Positions 11,049-22,700 of a DNA stretch of 64,000 nt are shown here, piece by piece. The notes under the pieces are model-generated. The model worked only from the letters and a program-made list of their open reading frames with translations, searched no databases and was not told where the DNA came from. Numbering within the stretch: position 1 is the stretch's first letter; the number at the start of each line of letters is the position of its first letter. Position numbers and translations under genes: made by a program. Origin of the DNA: Centropus unirufus. Taxonomy: Eukaryota > Chordata > Aves > Cuculiformes > Centropidae. Location: the NCBI GenBank assembly GCA_013397695.1, contig VYZI01000018.1, forward strand, positions 3,016,920 through 3,080,919, given 5' to 3'.

Positions 11049-14000
11049 TTGTCTGGATTTCAGGCCCTCTTCTTGGGTTAATTGCTGTTATAATGTTATC
11101 CTGCATCTGCTTTCTTAGCCTAGGAAAGAGAGAAGGAAAAATTGTGGTTAACTTGCAATAATAGGAACTAGGTGAATCACTTCTTCCCACTTTTATCATT
11201 GTAACTCTCTAATGTAGCTTCCTCTTTCATGTATTGTACAGATTTTTTAAAAAACATGCATATAGTACATTCTTTTCTGAGCTGAGTTTGAGGTGCTAGA
11301 GCTGCCATGAGTAGTAACTCTTCCTGCCCCGATTCCACTTTCAACCTCCTCAATAAAATAATGTGTCATCCTTGGGATGTTTCTACATTGCATTAAGGTA
11401 GGAAATGAAGTCACATTGTGGGATATAATTTAGGAACCATACGCACAAACTTGCCAGAGTCATCAGAATTATCCTGAGAGTGATTATCAGCCAATGGCTT
11501 GAGAGAGACCAGAGAGAAGGGACATATTGAGGTATCTCTTCTATTCTTTCATACTGTCTTTGGCTTTCATTAAAAAAAGATGAGCGGCGTTTCCCTGCTG
11601 GAAAAGGAGACAACTTTATTTCACCACTCAGAGAGGAGCCTGATGTTGCTTAACTCACAGCTGCTGAAGAATTGAGTTTCTGGTGTGGTGGATTTTAACA
11701 CTTCACAAATATTGACAGCCTAAGCCTCAAAGGGGCAAATATTAGTGCTCCAGCTTCTTGCAAAGGAATTGTAAGCTGCACTTGTTCCTTGCTCTCTGCC
11801 TGTTGTTGGTCTTCATAGAAGGCTTCTTGTGGTGGCTGCACCGTCCTTCCTTTTGAACGCAAGCTGACAGCCTGGCTGCAAGCAGCTGTGCTTGTCCACA
11901 GCAAGATGAGGCCGCATTATTCCTAAAACCCTTGTCTTCATTGGCCTGCGGTTTCCAACAATGCAGCTATGATTGAGTTTTCAAGGATTCAAGTCTTGAT
12001 CTCTGAAAGTGTAGCCAGATATCATGTCACATGAAGGCAAAGCTAAGCGCTTTCCTTTGGGATTGTGTTAGATTTCCTTATTTTGGTGTCATTTGACTAG
12101 TTGATTTGTTACACCTGCTGTAAGAACAGATGAGTTTCTGTGTAGAATATGTAAGGTTTTGGTCTTGTGTCAGGTCAGTATCTTTGATTTCACTGTGAAC
12201 GATGAGTTGAAGACATTTTCACTCCTGTGAGGTGTTAGTTTGAGTTAAGCCCTAGGTGTGGTAAGTCTGTATGCTAAATCTGTGATTAGTCATTACATAA
12301 TCTCACAACTGTGATGTAAATGCACATTTCCTGTAGAGCAGAATGGATGGAGAGGTGTATTCAATGTGTGAAGCAGCATGCTGTGCAAGAGCTTGCATTT
12401 CTGGAAAATACATACAGCTCTGCAATAAATAATCTACGTTCAGCGTGGATGTTTTGGTAAATGCACATCTCTGGGGATGAAGAGATGATTCGCACTAAAG
12501 ATCCTCTGAAGAGTGCCAGCAGCAGCTTCACTGTGATGCAGTTTCTCTTTTTGAAGATCATGTGGTTCACCAAAAATTTGGCCTGACTGACTTTGTAAGG
12601 CACCTCATTTAAGTTTAAGGTGAAAATAGCCGGAAGGAAGGCGGGGGGGAATATTTTTGGCACTTTATGGAAGATGATTGTAGCATATGTGGGTGTGTAC
12701 CCACGTAAGTTTTGGTCTAATGGGGAAGATGTAGGACTTAGCATGTGCTGCTGACTGATAAAACTACAGAGTCAGCCTTCTGTGTATTTATTTAAGTACT
12801 GAGTTATAAAATGGGAACAAGGTTACTTCTATATTTTGTAGTGGTTTTATCAGATGAAATAATAATTCTAGTACAGAGGGGAGAGAGATGTTAATTTAGG
12901 CACAGTTTTGGTTTAAAAGTATGGATTGGTGTAGCTGTGTTGACAGACCCACCTGCAAAGGCTTAATCTGTGCAAACAAAAAGCCTGGATAGCTCAAATG
13001 ACTTTTCAGGAGACCTTATGTGGTAGAAGTCCTCACCACTATATAATTATACATAGACTGTGGCTTTTGTGAGTAAGAATATTGTAAAATAAATTTTATC
13101 TTTAGTATTAACATGATGGTGAAAGATACAGCCTTGGATATAGGAAGGCACAGTGAATGAGAAGGAATGGCAGAATTTACAGACAGGTACGGCCAACACT
13201 TCTATGGGTGAAACATTGCATTTAGTTGAAAATGCTTCATATTTACCTTATTGCTGAAAAAAATACCTCAAAAGAGCCGAGAGGAGATTGAATGTGCTGT
13301 ATTGTACAGGAGCCTTACCTGTATGTAGTTCTGCAACCTTGAGAATTTGAGGTGAGACTGCACCAAAAACCTGTTTTTCACCTTGCAGCTTGTGAAGAAT
13401 GTGGCTGGTTTCTTTCAAGAATTCAGTGTTGCAAATCTGTCTCTAATTCTCTTCTGGACATTTTGCAAATCCCAACAACTTCCTTAAGTTTTGCTAGTAG
13501 AAGAAACAGTTTGTTGTCTACTTTATTTATGGCAAGATTTTCCATCATACTATAGCAGGTAATGCTTTGAGCTTCTGGTTGAAATACATTTAGGTGAATA
13601 TATCACCCACACATAAGAAAAATACAGCCTTTAAAATAAGCTCTATTTGGAGACTAATTTCCTTTGGGAGAGGTGGTATCCAAGGCTATTGGACAGATTA
13701 GGATGATGCAGCTGCTCAGTCCAGATAAATTAAAACGGCATTATAGGCTTGTTTACTGAAAGCCTCGGGCATAAATATGTCATGAGTTGAAGAGTTTATG
13801 CTGCAGGTGAATGTGTGTGTGCTGGATGCCAGGATGTGACAGCATACGAGATCTCACCTTTGCTCTGACTTGCCGTACTTGCTCATTTACCTGGCTGTTA
13901 TGAATTCTCTGTTCCCTGAGGATGGGAAAAAACAAATATATAAAATTATATTATAAAAATATGCAAATATATAAACAAATAACAAAGGCTGGAAAGACTT

Positions 14001-16231
14001 TTATACTAGTTGCTAATTTGCACATTTGTAAATGGTTTACGGCAAAACTTCTACAGCCTTTGCCTTAGTTTCTGTCTGTACGAAATGGGGTAAATTATCT
14101 TGACGTCCTTTCCAGAGTGGTTTAGGATTTAGTCACGTCAATTTTTATGTAGAGCTAGTTGGACTGCACATGTTTCAGAGCTGAATCACCAAATCCGTAT
14201 CTGTTTCCAGCAAGACCTTGCTATTGACCACAGATCATTGGTGTTTGATGTTCTCTGTCTTCATCAGATTTTCAGGCTTCACTCCTACTTGGATATTGAA
14301 CCTGCAATGTTATAGTCAGGGGATTGCTGGTAACAAGTGAAGATGAGGAGTCACAAGGGGTATCTATTGTACATAATCTAATGCATACTTAAATTCCACT
14401 GAAGAATTGTATGTAGGAATATGGGTAAGCAATAGCCTGATGAATTAGATCGTTGGCTACGGTGTCCTATCTGGATCCCTTGATAACAGGAAAGTGTATC
14501 ATTAGCACATGATACTGAAACACTGAGAGAGGTCAAAGTGGCACAAAGCAAAGTACAAGCTTGAAGTGTGATAGGATGATTTGATCTCTCCGCCTTTCTT
14601 CAGGGTAGAGAAGGCCTTGACAAATACTTTTATGCTAGAGTGGAAAAGGTACAATTCTTGGTCATATTTCTCTTCCTTGCCGGGTGCTCATGTTCTTGTA
14701 AGTGCTATTCCTCTTGTTATTCTGTGATAAAAGAAGAGGGCAGAAACCTACAGTGTAGAAGATTATGAAAGAAAGGTTGTTTGGAGTTTTGGGTTTGGTT
14801 TTTTTAATGTATGGAGAATGAGTCTATAGAAAGATGTAGGAAAAAAAAGAACTGATACTGATAGACTGTGAAGATTTTATTTGCAACAGAGTTATAGGTG
14901 AATAGGAGTTCAGTAAGCTTGCACTTCCCTCAAATTAAAGGATTTTATAACCCTTGTTACTCACCTGTAGCAAAGGAGATACATGGCACAGAGTAACTAA
15001 GGGAGCATCTTTTGGGGAGAACAGGAGGAGAACAGTTTCCATCTCATTGGTCTTGAACTGGCAGCAGGATATTCACAAAAGAGGTCTTTGAGACAAGCTA
15101 AAATGATAGGTTTAACAGAATAAGAGAGGTCTGGATTCGAAAGAGAGATCTGTGGCTCACCTATTTATAATTTAAAAAGTAATTTTGAAAATACACAGGT
15201 GAGGGATGTAGGGAGACAAAAGAAGAACAAGGAAGGAGCCCTATCAGCACCCACAGAAATTTAGAGGGAACCTCCCATGTAAATGTTATAGGAACAAGTC
15301 GAGGTGGGAGGAGAATTAGGAGGGGCTGTAATTACAAAATACAGGGGAAGGGCAAAATTTCAGGAAGAGAATGATTATGATAAAGGTGTGTGATGTTCAC
15401 AAAGGATGAGAATAGAACATCAGTTCCGAGAGTTTAAGAAGGCTTTGGCTTTTCAACTCTTTGGTAAGTGCAACTGCAGAACTTGGTTCAAATAAGATCT
15501 AGAGATGGAGGTGAAGGAGGACTCCTGATTACTCATAATACTTAGCTTGTGGAAGCAGAGGGAATTTTAATATTGGGAAGTTAAAGTGTATTTTAATTAT
15601 GGAGGAAAAAGAACCAAATGGGACATGGTTTAGGAAGCACTAAAGTTTCTGAGGCAAGCAAAAAAATAGGAAACTAGCAGTTTGGGAGTTGAGTGAGGTG
15701 ATAAGAACAGTTACAAGCTGCTAACGAGTATGTAGAATCTTGTGCATTCCCATTAGAGAGTTAACTAGGCTTGTGATGGTCGTCCAGAAAAGCAAAGAAT
15801 GCACACTGAGAATTTAGCAATTACTGTTTTCTGCAACAAGGACTGGAATGTGCTTAGGGGCTGTAATTTAATCTAGAAGGTGTTTAGACCCTAGAATAAT
15901 AAAGAAAAATCCTTGTTGTGTCTCCTTTCTTTCCAATGTTTTTTTTGCTTTTTGAATGCCCCATCTACATTTAGTTTTAGGATTTCAGTGTTACCCTCAA
16001 ATTTCTTTGGAAATTTTTTGCCTGTTGTCTTGTTGAATTCTGTAGACCTGTGAGAAGGTGATGTGTGAAGACAGATATGTGTTTGGAATGATCTTTCAGC
16101 ATTCTTCCTTTTCAGAGTTTTTTCTCTGTAGCTACTTATTTATCTCATTAGGTATTTGTAATGCACTTGTGAGTGCAAACTCTTCTAGCAGCAAGCCTCA
16201 TACCATAAATATTTGCAAACACCGTTTTGGA

Positions 16232-16254
16232 AGTAAGTAAATAAATAAATAAAT
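16232..16254. repeat. (AAAT)n simple repeat
   Basis: AAGTAAGTAAATAAATAAAT-type tetranucleotide run 20 bp upstream of the first GPR155 coding exon acceptor. Confidence 0.85.
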
Positions 16255-16274
16255 ATCTTTTGTTTCTTTTACAG

Positions 16275-16328
16275 ATGAGCGTATTTCAAGCTCTTTTTTT
16301 GGAAGAGGTGGTCAAAGAAAATGGATAA
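16275..16328 (+). promoter_or_regulatory. Upstream ORF overlapping the GPR155 start codon
   Basis: The coding exon opens directly with ATG at 16,275. This reads 17 codons and stops with TAA at 16,326-16,328, just past the main ATG at 16,321 and in another frame. If exon 1 ends at 10,293, the upstream ATG has C at -3 and A at +4 (weak context), whereas the main ATG is strong, so leaky scanning would be expected. A regulatory role is inference. Confidence 0.45.
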
Positions 16329-16780
16329 CTATTCAGACTGCGATACAAAGAACCTCTCATCTTCAGCTAATATGTCTATTTCTTTGCCTGGACAGACTGG
16401 ACTCAATGCCACTGACGGTACACCTTCTATGTCAATAAGCAGGCTTTTCCCAGCCCTGTTAGAATGCTTTGGAATAATTCTTTGTGGATACATAGCTGGA
16501 AGAGCCAACATTATCACAACCACTCAGGCCAGAGGACTGGGAAATTTTGTGTCCCGTTTTGCACTCCCAGCTCTACTGTTCAAAAACATGGTGGTACTTA
16601 ACTTTTCTAATGTGAATTGGTCCTTCCTGTACAGTATTTTAGTTGCCAAAGCTGCTGTGTTTTTCTTAGTCTGCGTTTTAACATTGTTGGTAGTCAGTCC
16701 TGAGAAAAGATTTAGCAAAGCAGGTCTGTTCCCTATTTTTGCTACACAAAGCAATGATTTTGCACTGGGATATCCAATAG
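16275..16780 (+). CDS. GPR155: GPR155 coding exon 1 (5' UTR plus residues 1-153)
   Basis: Acceptor TTTTACAG ends at 16,274. The CDS starts at 16,321 and the donor is AATAG|GTAAGT. It encodes the sequon-bearing N-terminus, then helix 1 (about 42-60, with FPALLECFG), the re-entrant/second helix around LPALLFKNMVV (about 82-92), a long hydrophobic helix (about 101-125) and the start of the next helix, including FATQSNDFALGYP, a segment strongly conserved in this family. The 46 nt before the start contain an upstream ATG, described separately. Confidence 0.95.
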
Positions 16781-19700
16781 GTAAGTAGTTCCTTATTCTT
16801 TTTTCTTTAAACCTATTTCTCACTGTTATAGATGTGTTTGCTTTTGTTTTCCCCATTGTCATTTGAAATTAACTTCTGAAGGTAGGAGCTAAGCAAACCA
16901 TCTCTTGAGTCACATTTCTTGGTCTCAGACCATGTAAGGGAAGAGAACTGTCAGCTAGTATGGATGACACAGAATGTAAAACAATTGTTTTCTATGGGAT
17001 CTGGTCATGTTAAAATAAACGTTGGTATAAATTACCTTACATTTACTGCTGGTTAAGAATCCCCTTAGGGGAAATTGCCGGTGTCCCTCAATACCAAAAT
17101 GTTGGTCTGTGAAGTGTAAGCCCATACCCACGCCCTCTGAATTAGTTGTAGCAGGTTTTTTACTAATTTGGCATTACATCTTGGTTTAGCTCAAAGAAAA
17201 CATCTGGCCATGATGTTGGTGCCTGCTGGTTAGGAAGCATGTGTGACAAACTTAAGTCTGATCAGAAGAAACATCTAATTTTTGTGGTACTTGCGTGCCA
17301 TGTTTTATCCTTTAATCTCTATTCTGGCCAGTAAATGTGCTCTAGGACACGCTCAGAAGAAGGCTGTCTTTTAAAAGAAAGATTGCTGCCTCATTTGTGG
17401 TAACTTGCCTTTGTGTATCTCAAATCAGGATTTTGTGTGGCTGTGGTGCCATTCTTGGGATGTGTAAGTAGCCACTTACTCCACCAGTGGAGCTAAAACC
17501 AAACAGAAAACAAAGAGGCATTCGGAAAATAACATGTATAGCTGTGTACTCTTGTTCTTGTAAGCTTATGGTCTGAATTCCAAGCACTATCAGTTATTAA
17601 ACTTCATTTTATCCCAACCTGCAAGATTATTATTTTTCATCCATTTTGTTAAGGAAGATTTTTTTTTTGTCTTTTTCCTTTTTATAGATTTTTTTTAATG
17701 GTATTTTAATATGCTTTTAGCCCTACACACTATGATACTTAGGAAGTGTTCTGGAGTCCTTGCAGGCTTCTGCCACCTGCTGCTCTCTGAATTGCAGTGC
17801 TTTTTACCTGCCTTTGGGGAGGCTGTTTTTGTGCCAATGTGGCTTTCAGTGCTACCCAGGCTGGTGTGGGAATGTACACTGCAGGTATCAGGATCTTCAA
17901 AATACACCAAAACACAGAATGCGTTTGGAGAGGATGCCTGGGCTATGTTTTATTTGTTTGCTGCTCCCTAAAGAGGAAGTACTTTGTGCCTCTAAGATTC
18001 TCTTGAGATCACCCTTATCATCCAGACAAGGTTAAGAAAGAACAAAATAAGAAAGGTAAAAAGTGAGATAGTTGATTACCAAATTGAAAATGCAGTTACA
18101 AGAGAAGCTCTAATGTGCAATTCCAGATTACATGTAACAACCAGTATCTCTGTATTTTTTATTCCTTGAGAAGTCGGCAGTTTTATTGTCCCTATTCCAG
18201 GAAAGGACGCTCACAAAAATCTTGGCTCTTTCTTACTCTCTTCAAATTTGCTGGCTATCTGTAAAAGATAGGCAAAGACAATTGTATATTTTTTATTAGA
18301 TGAAAATACCTTATTTCCCCCAGTTGCATTTCCTGAGATTTGTTCCTCTTGAGAGAAATCAGAAGTGAATCACAAATGAGGCTGTGAGGATTATGTTTTT
18401 GTTTCTTGGTACTGGATTAAAATGCCATTTATGGTTTCTATTTTCTTCTATTTTGAGGTTGTCTGAACATATTTCCATTGTATCCTTGTAGTTAAAGCGT
18501 TCTTTCTACTTTGAATAAATTTGTCAGATTGCGTTTTTCTTCAAGTGTTTAATGATTTGTATATGATTCATATTTTTTCTATGTACAAGCTAGCCAAACT
18601 CACAGCATTTATTTCATTAAGAGCCTTACTGGAATCCTTAACACAACAGGAATGCTGTAGGCACTTAAACATTCATTTCTTAGGGCTGTTTATTTTCTTT
18701 CTTCTCTCATCCCCAAACTTTCAGCAGTGCTTGGTTCATGATGCGAGGTGTGCAAACATTTTAATGGTAGCGACTTCTCTCAAGCGTTTTCAGGACTAGG
18801 CAACAAAGAATGCCTTGCCTGTCTCTTTTTGTGTATGATTATCAGTAGTGTATTGAGCAAAACCTGATCTTTTTAATGTAACTACTTTTTTAGAGGGTGC
18901 TTTGGTTGAAATCGGTAAATTAAAAAAATCAGTATTGACAAATCTGTGTATTATAACAATGCTATTTAAAAAGGCGCTTTGAACTCTTACATAACATCCT
19001 GGGGTTTTATCCTCTATATTTTTTTTCTTTAATAACCATTATGATAATTTTTGCTGCTGAGGACAGATTTACACATAGGAAAATTAAATTAAAGATTACA
19101 TTTTTTAAGTTAATCACTCTGTTTTTTTCTAATTGTTATGACAGTTCACTACAAATTGATGTTGATGTGGAGTAAAAAACAATTGTTACAGGGATTTGCT
19201 AGCAGACCCACCCAACAGAGAATTACTATGATAAAAAGCTTCATCTGTTAGGGGTTTATTACTAAGTGAGATGATGGAAGTCTGACAGAACAGTTTCATC
19301 TGCTCTCTGGTGCAGTCGTGTAAAAGCGTAAGAGCAGCAGAAGTGTTGTGTGCGTGATGGCTCAGTTACCATGACTGTAACAGTGCTGTAATAGTGTATA
19401 AGCATCAACAACTGGTGTGTAACTGATATGTACGTTTGAACAGCTGGGATGTGGAAAATTGATTTATTTTTAAAAGTATTAAAATACTTATTAAAAATAC
19501 TTATTAAAATATTTAAAAGTATTAAAGTAGGGTTTTTTTCACAATCAGCAAGCAGCCACCTTGATTTAAATAAAAAGAAAATTTTTCATCGTGGACAGAA
19601 GTTGTGGGTTATTTTCACTGTCTTAATGATTCTTTTAAGAGTGCATTCTTATTTTTTCCACTGTCTCGGCTATTACATTTGTTCCACTTTATGCTAACCA

Positions 19701-22700
19701 GGAAAATGCATTGTGTACGTCAGTTAAATTAGTTATGGAGCTTAGTGTATTGTATTAAATATACAGTTTTGCTCTGCCAAAATATAATGATTTTTTACTT
19801 TTTTCACTCAAACATTTATATGTGACTTGTTTTGAATTGCGTTAGATTGAAATGGGCATTCTGTGTAAAGCAGCAGAAAAGCATAACTCTAAGATTTGGA
19901 GGTTTAGAAAATCTTGACTTCAATAAAAAGTATCCAGAATCTTTAAAGTGGTTTTATTTATCAGAGTATATTTAGTGTTTAAAACTGGCTTTATAAATGT
20001 CGTTCCTACCCATAAACCTGGTAGTTCTGTTCAGCAATTATTCAAAGTTTTAGGACAAGGAGCTCTTGTATAACGAATTTTAGTCATGGCTTTATAGGAG
20101 CAAAAGCACCTTTAGTGTTTTTCTTGTATATTGGAAATTAACTGATTACAAATGTCAGTTTATTTACCTAAAAAGGAGGCTGTTTGTAGTAAATGGTCAT
20201 TTAGCACTTAGTAGATCCTGTCATTCCAGGTAGAAATCTTTTGGATTTTGAAAAACATCGTCATGAGGGAAATCTTTTTTCAGAAAAAGACTTGGTAAAC
20301 AGAAGTGCCTGCAGCAGCTGGCAGCTTAGGGACCTTAAACATTTTTCAGTACTTTAAGAGAGCAAAGTTATCCCACAGAATTGTCTGGTAGGTGCATTTA
20401 TGCAATAGTCTTTCCTTTTTTATATTCTTTGAAGTACAAATAGGGTGGCATCTGGTACTAAGAAATGAGGAAGAATGTGTTTCCCTCCAATCTGGCTGGA
20501 AAAACTAAAATGGAAAACATCACTTTTTGTATTTCTACAAATTATTGGAAATCGTAGCATTACAAGGCAGGTAAAAGGTAAATGTTGTCTTTCCAAAGAA
20601 GTCTGGAATGTTAACTTGTCATTCTTATGCAGATAAATTCTGTATTGTTAACCAGATAAATAGCAATTTTAATAGATATAATCCACCATTTAATACACAC
20701 ATGGGAAATACAACAGTATAGACCTAGAAGTTTTAAAGCAATTTCACTTGGGCTCTTGGTTTATGAAACATTTAAAATGCAAACACGAAGCAGTGATGAC
20801 AATTTAAATGTTATTTTACTGCCTCATATGCATAATTGTTCCTTTTTCTTTTCCATTTTTCAATATGAAGTCATGAATTTGTGATGGGGAGGCCAAAATC
20901 ATCTGCATTCTGCAGGATTCAGGACCTTGCAAGTGATACTCCTGCCCTTAATATATGGTATTATAAACAAAAGAAAACAGAATCCTACTGTAAAAATATT
21001 ACAGGTTTTTTCTAATTCACCCTAGAAATGAATCTTGTGTATTTTTCCAGTCTTTTCCCGGTACTTGAAGTGCTGGTAGCACAAACATGAAGTAAAAAGC
21101 AGTTCTGTCTTAACTCATGAGTGTGTCATAACAGTGCCAACAAATGCTCATTATTTAAAGTTTGCTCAGGGACCAGATCTACAGCGCTAACTCTTGTCCT
21201 GAGTAGACAGAAATGAACTATTAATTGTGTGGTAATGTATTTTTAATTTTGTTGTAATTTTGCTGTGTTGTATGGAATCAGTGTGGAGAGATTACACCTG
21301 ATTTACCCTCTGAATTTAACTGGTTAAATTCCAGAGGTGTCAGACTCCGCTAAGACGAGAAGCAACTTGTGTCCTGCAGAGGTGCCTGTAATTCTCCTCA
21401 ATGCTTTTTGGTTTTGGTTTTTTTTTTCATCATCTGGTGGTGATTTAAAGGATGTATGGGATTGTCATATTTTGTTGTATTATTTTCTTTTTTTCCTGTA
21501 AATGTTGAATATTAAAGAATTGTTAAATAGCGTTGGATAGTTAATCTTGGATCTTTATTGTGTTCATTAAGTGACTGTGGCCTAATGGTAATTGGGTAGA
21601 TGTACTTTTTGTGCTACATCATATTGTATTGGCTGTAAATGCTGTTACCTCTGAAGGATAATGAAATCATTTTTCCTCTTGGTTTTGGATAACAAAAATT
21701 TCAGTCTTAATGTATTTTTGTACTGAAATTTTTTCACTCATTGCTTTCTATTTCCTGTCTTCTAGTTGAAGCTTTATATCAAACCACTTACCCAGAATAT
21801 CTCCAGTATATTTACCTCGTGGCTCCAATATCTCTTATGATGCTAAACCCCCTTGGGTTTATCTTCTGTGAAATCCAGAAGTGGAGGGATAATCGCAGTG
21901 TGTCACACAGCAAAATCAAAGTAGTGGGCCTAGCGCTCCTTCGAGTTTTGCAGAACCCAATTGTATTCATGGTCTTCATAGGAATTGCCTCAAACTTTAT
22001 CCTTGGCCAGAAAATTCCCGACTACCTTGAAAGCTTCCTTGATGGACTGGGCAGTTCATTTTCTGGCTCTGCACTTTTTTACCTCGGCCTAACAATGGTG
22101 GGACAAACAAAAAAACTGACGAAGGCTATGTTTGTTACACTGATCCTTCTCATCACAGCTAAACTGTAAGTTCCGTTTCTGTGCTTTTATTGTTTCATTC
22201 TCTACATGTTTTAAGCTCTGAACGTGGTAGTCACATGGCTTTTCTTTCAAAATCTTTATATCGATAGTGTGTTTCACTCCCAGGATTTTGAGTGAGCCCA
22301 TCCCAAATTCAGATGGTGTGCAACCTTCACTTGTGGTGTGCAACATTAGTTTTTCAAACCTGCCGTCAGGTTGTTTCTCTCTGCAGACATTAAAATTCAG
22401 GGATGCTATTACTTTGTGGGCAGCCCACAGGCCATCTGTCGCCAACTGGGTGTTTGGGGAATTACATAAATTAAAATTTACGAGTTAAATAGTTAGACAA
22501 GCGTCAGTTTAAGTATTATTATTTATAATTTCTTTGGATTACACCATGCATCTCTAAATTAGTTGGTTTGCCTTGCTTTGTCTATAAAACCTAAACTGCT
22601 GTATTGGAAGAGCTTAAAAATGGTTGCTTTACACTCTTAAGCTGTCTGACTTAAGCATGAACAAATCACAATTTGTATTTAGAACTTATGCCATCCTCCT

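Larger units (their letters stand above)
10294..16274 (+). other. GPR155: GPR155 intron 1 (5' UTR intron)
   Basis: Probable GT-AG intron between the CpG-island exon and the first coding exon. It holds the 3' half of the CpG island, one CR1 fragment (10,934-11,048), otherwise unique AT-rich sequence, and an AAAT-type simple repeat just before the acceptor (16,232-16,254). Open frames inside it (for example on the minus strand at 12,361-12,744) show no homology I recognise. Confidence 0.6.

Noticed and set aside
12361..12744. 127-codon minus-strand frame inside GPR155 intron 1
   Set aside because: No recognisable domain or exon context. Length is compatible with chance.
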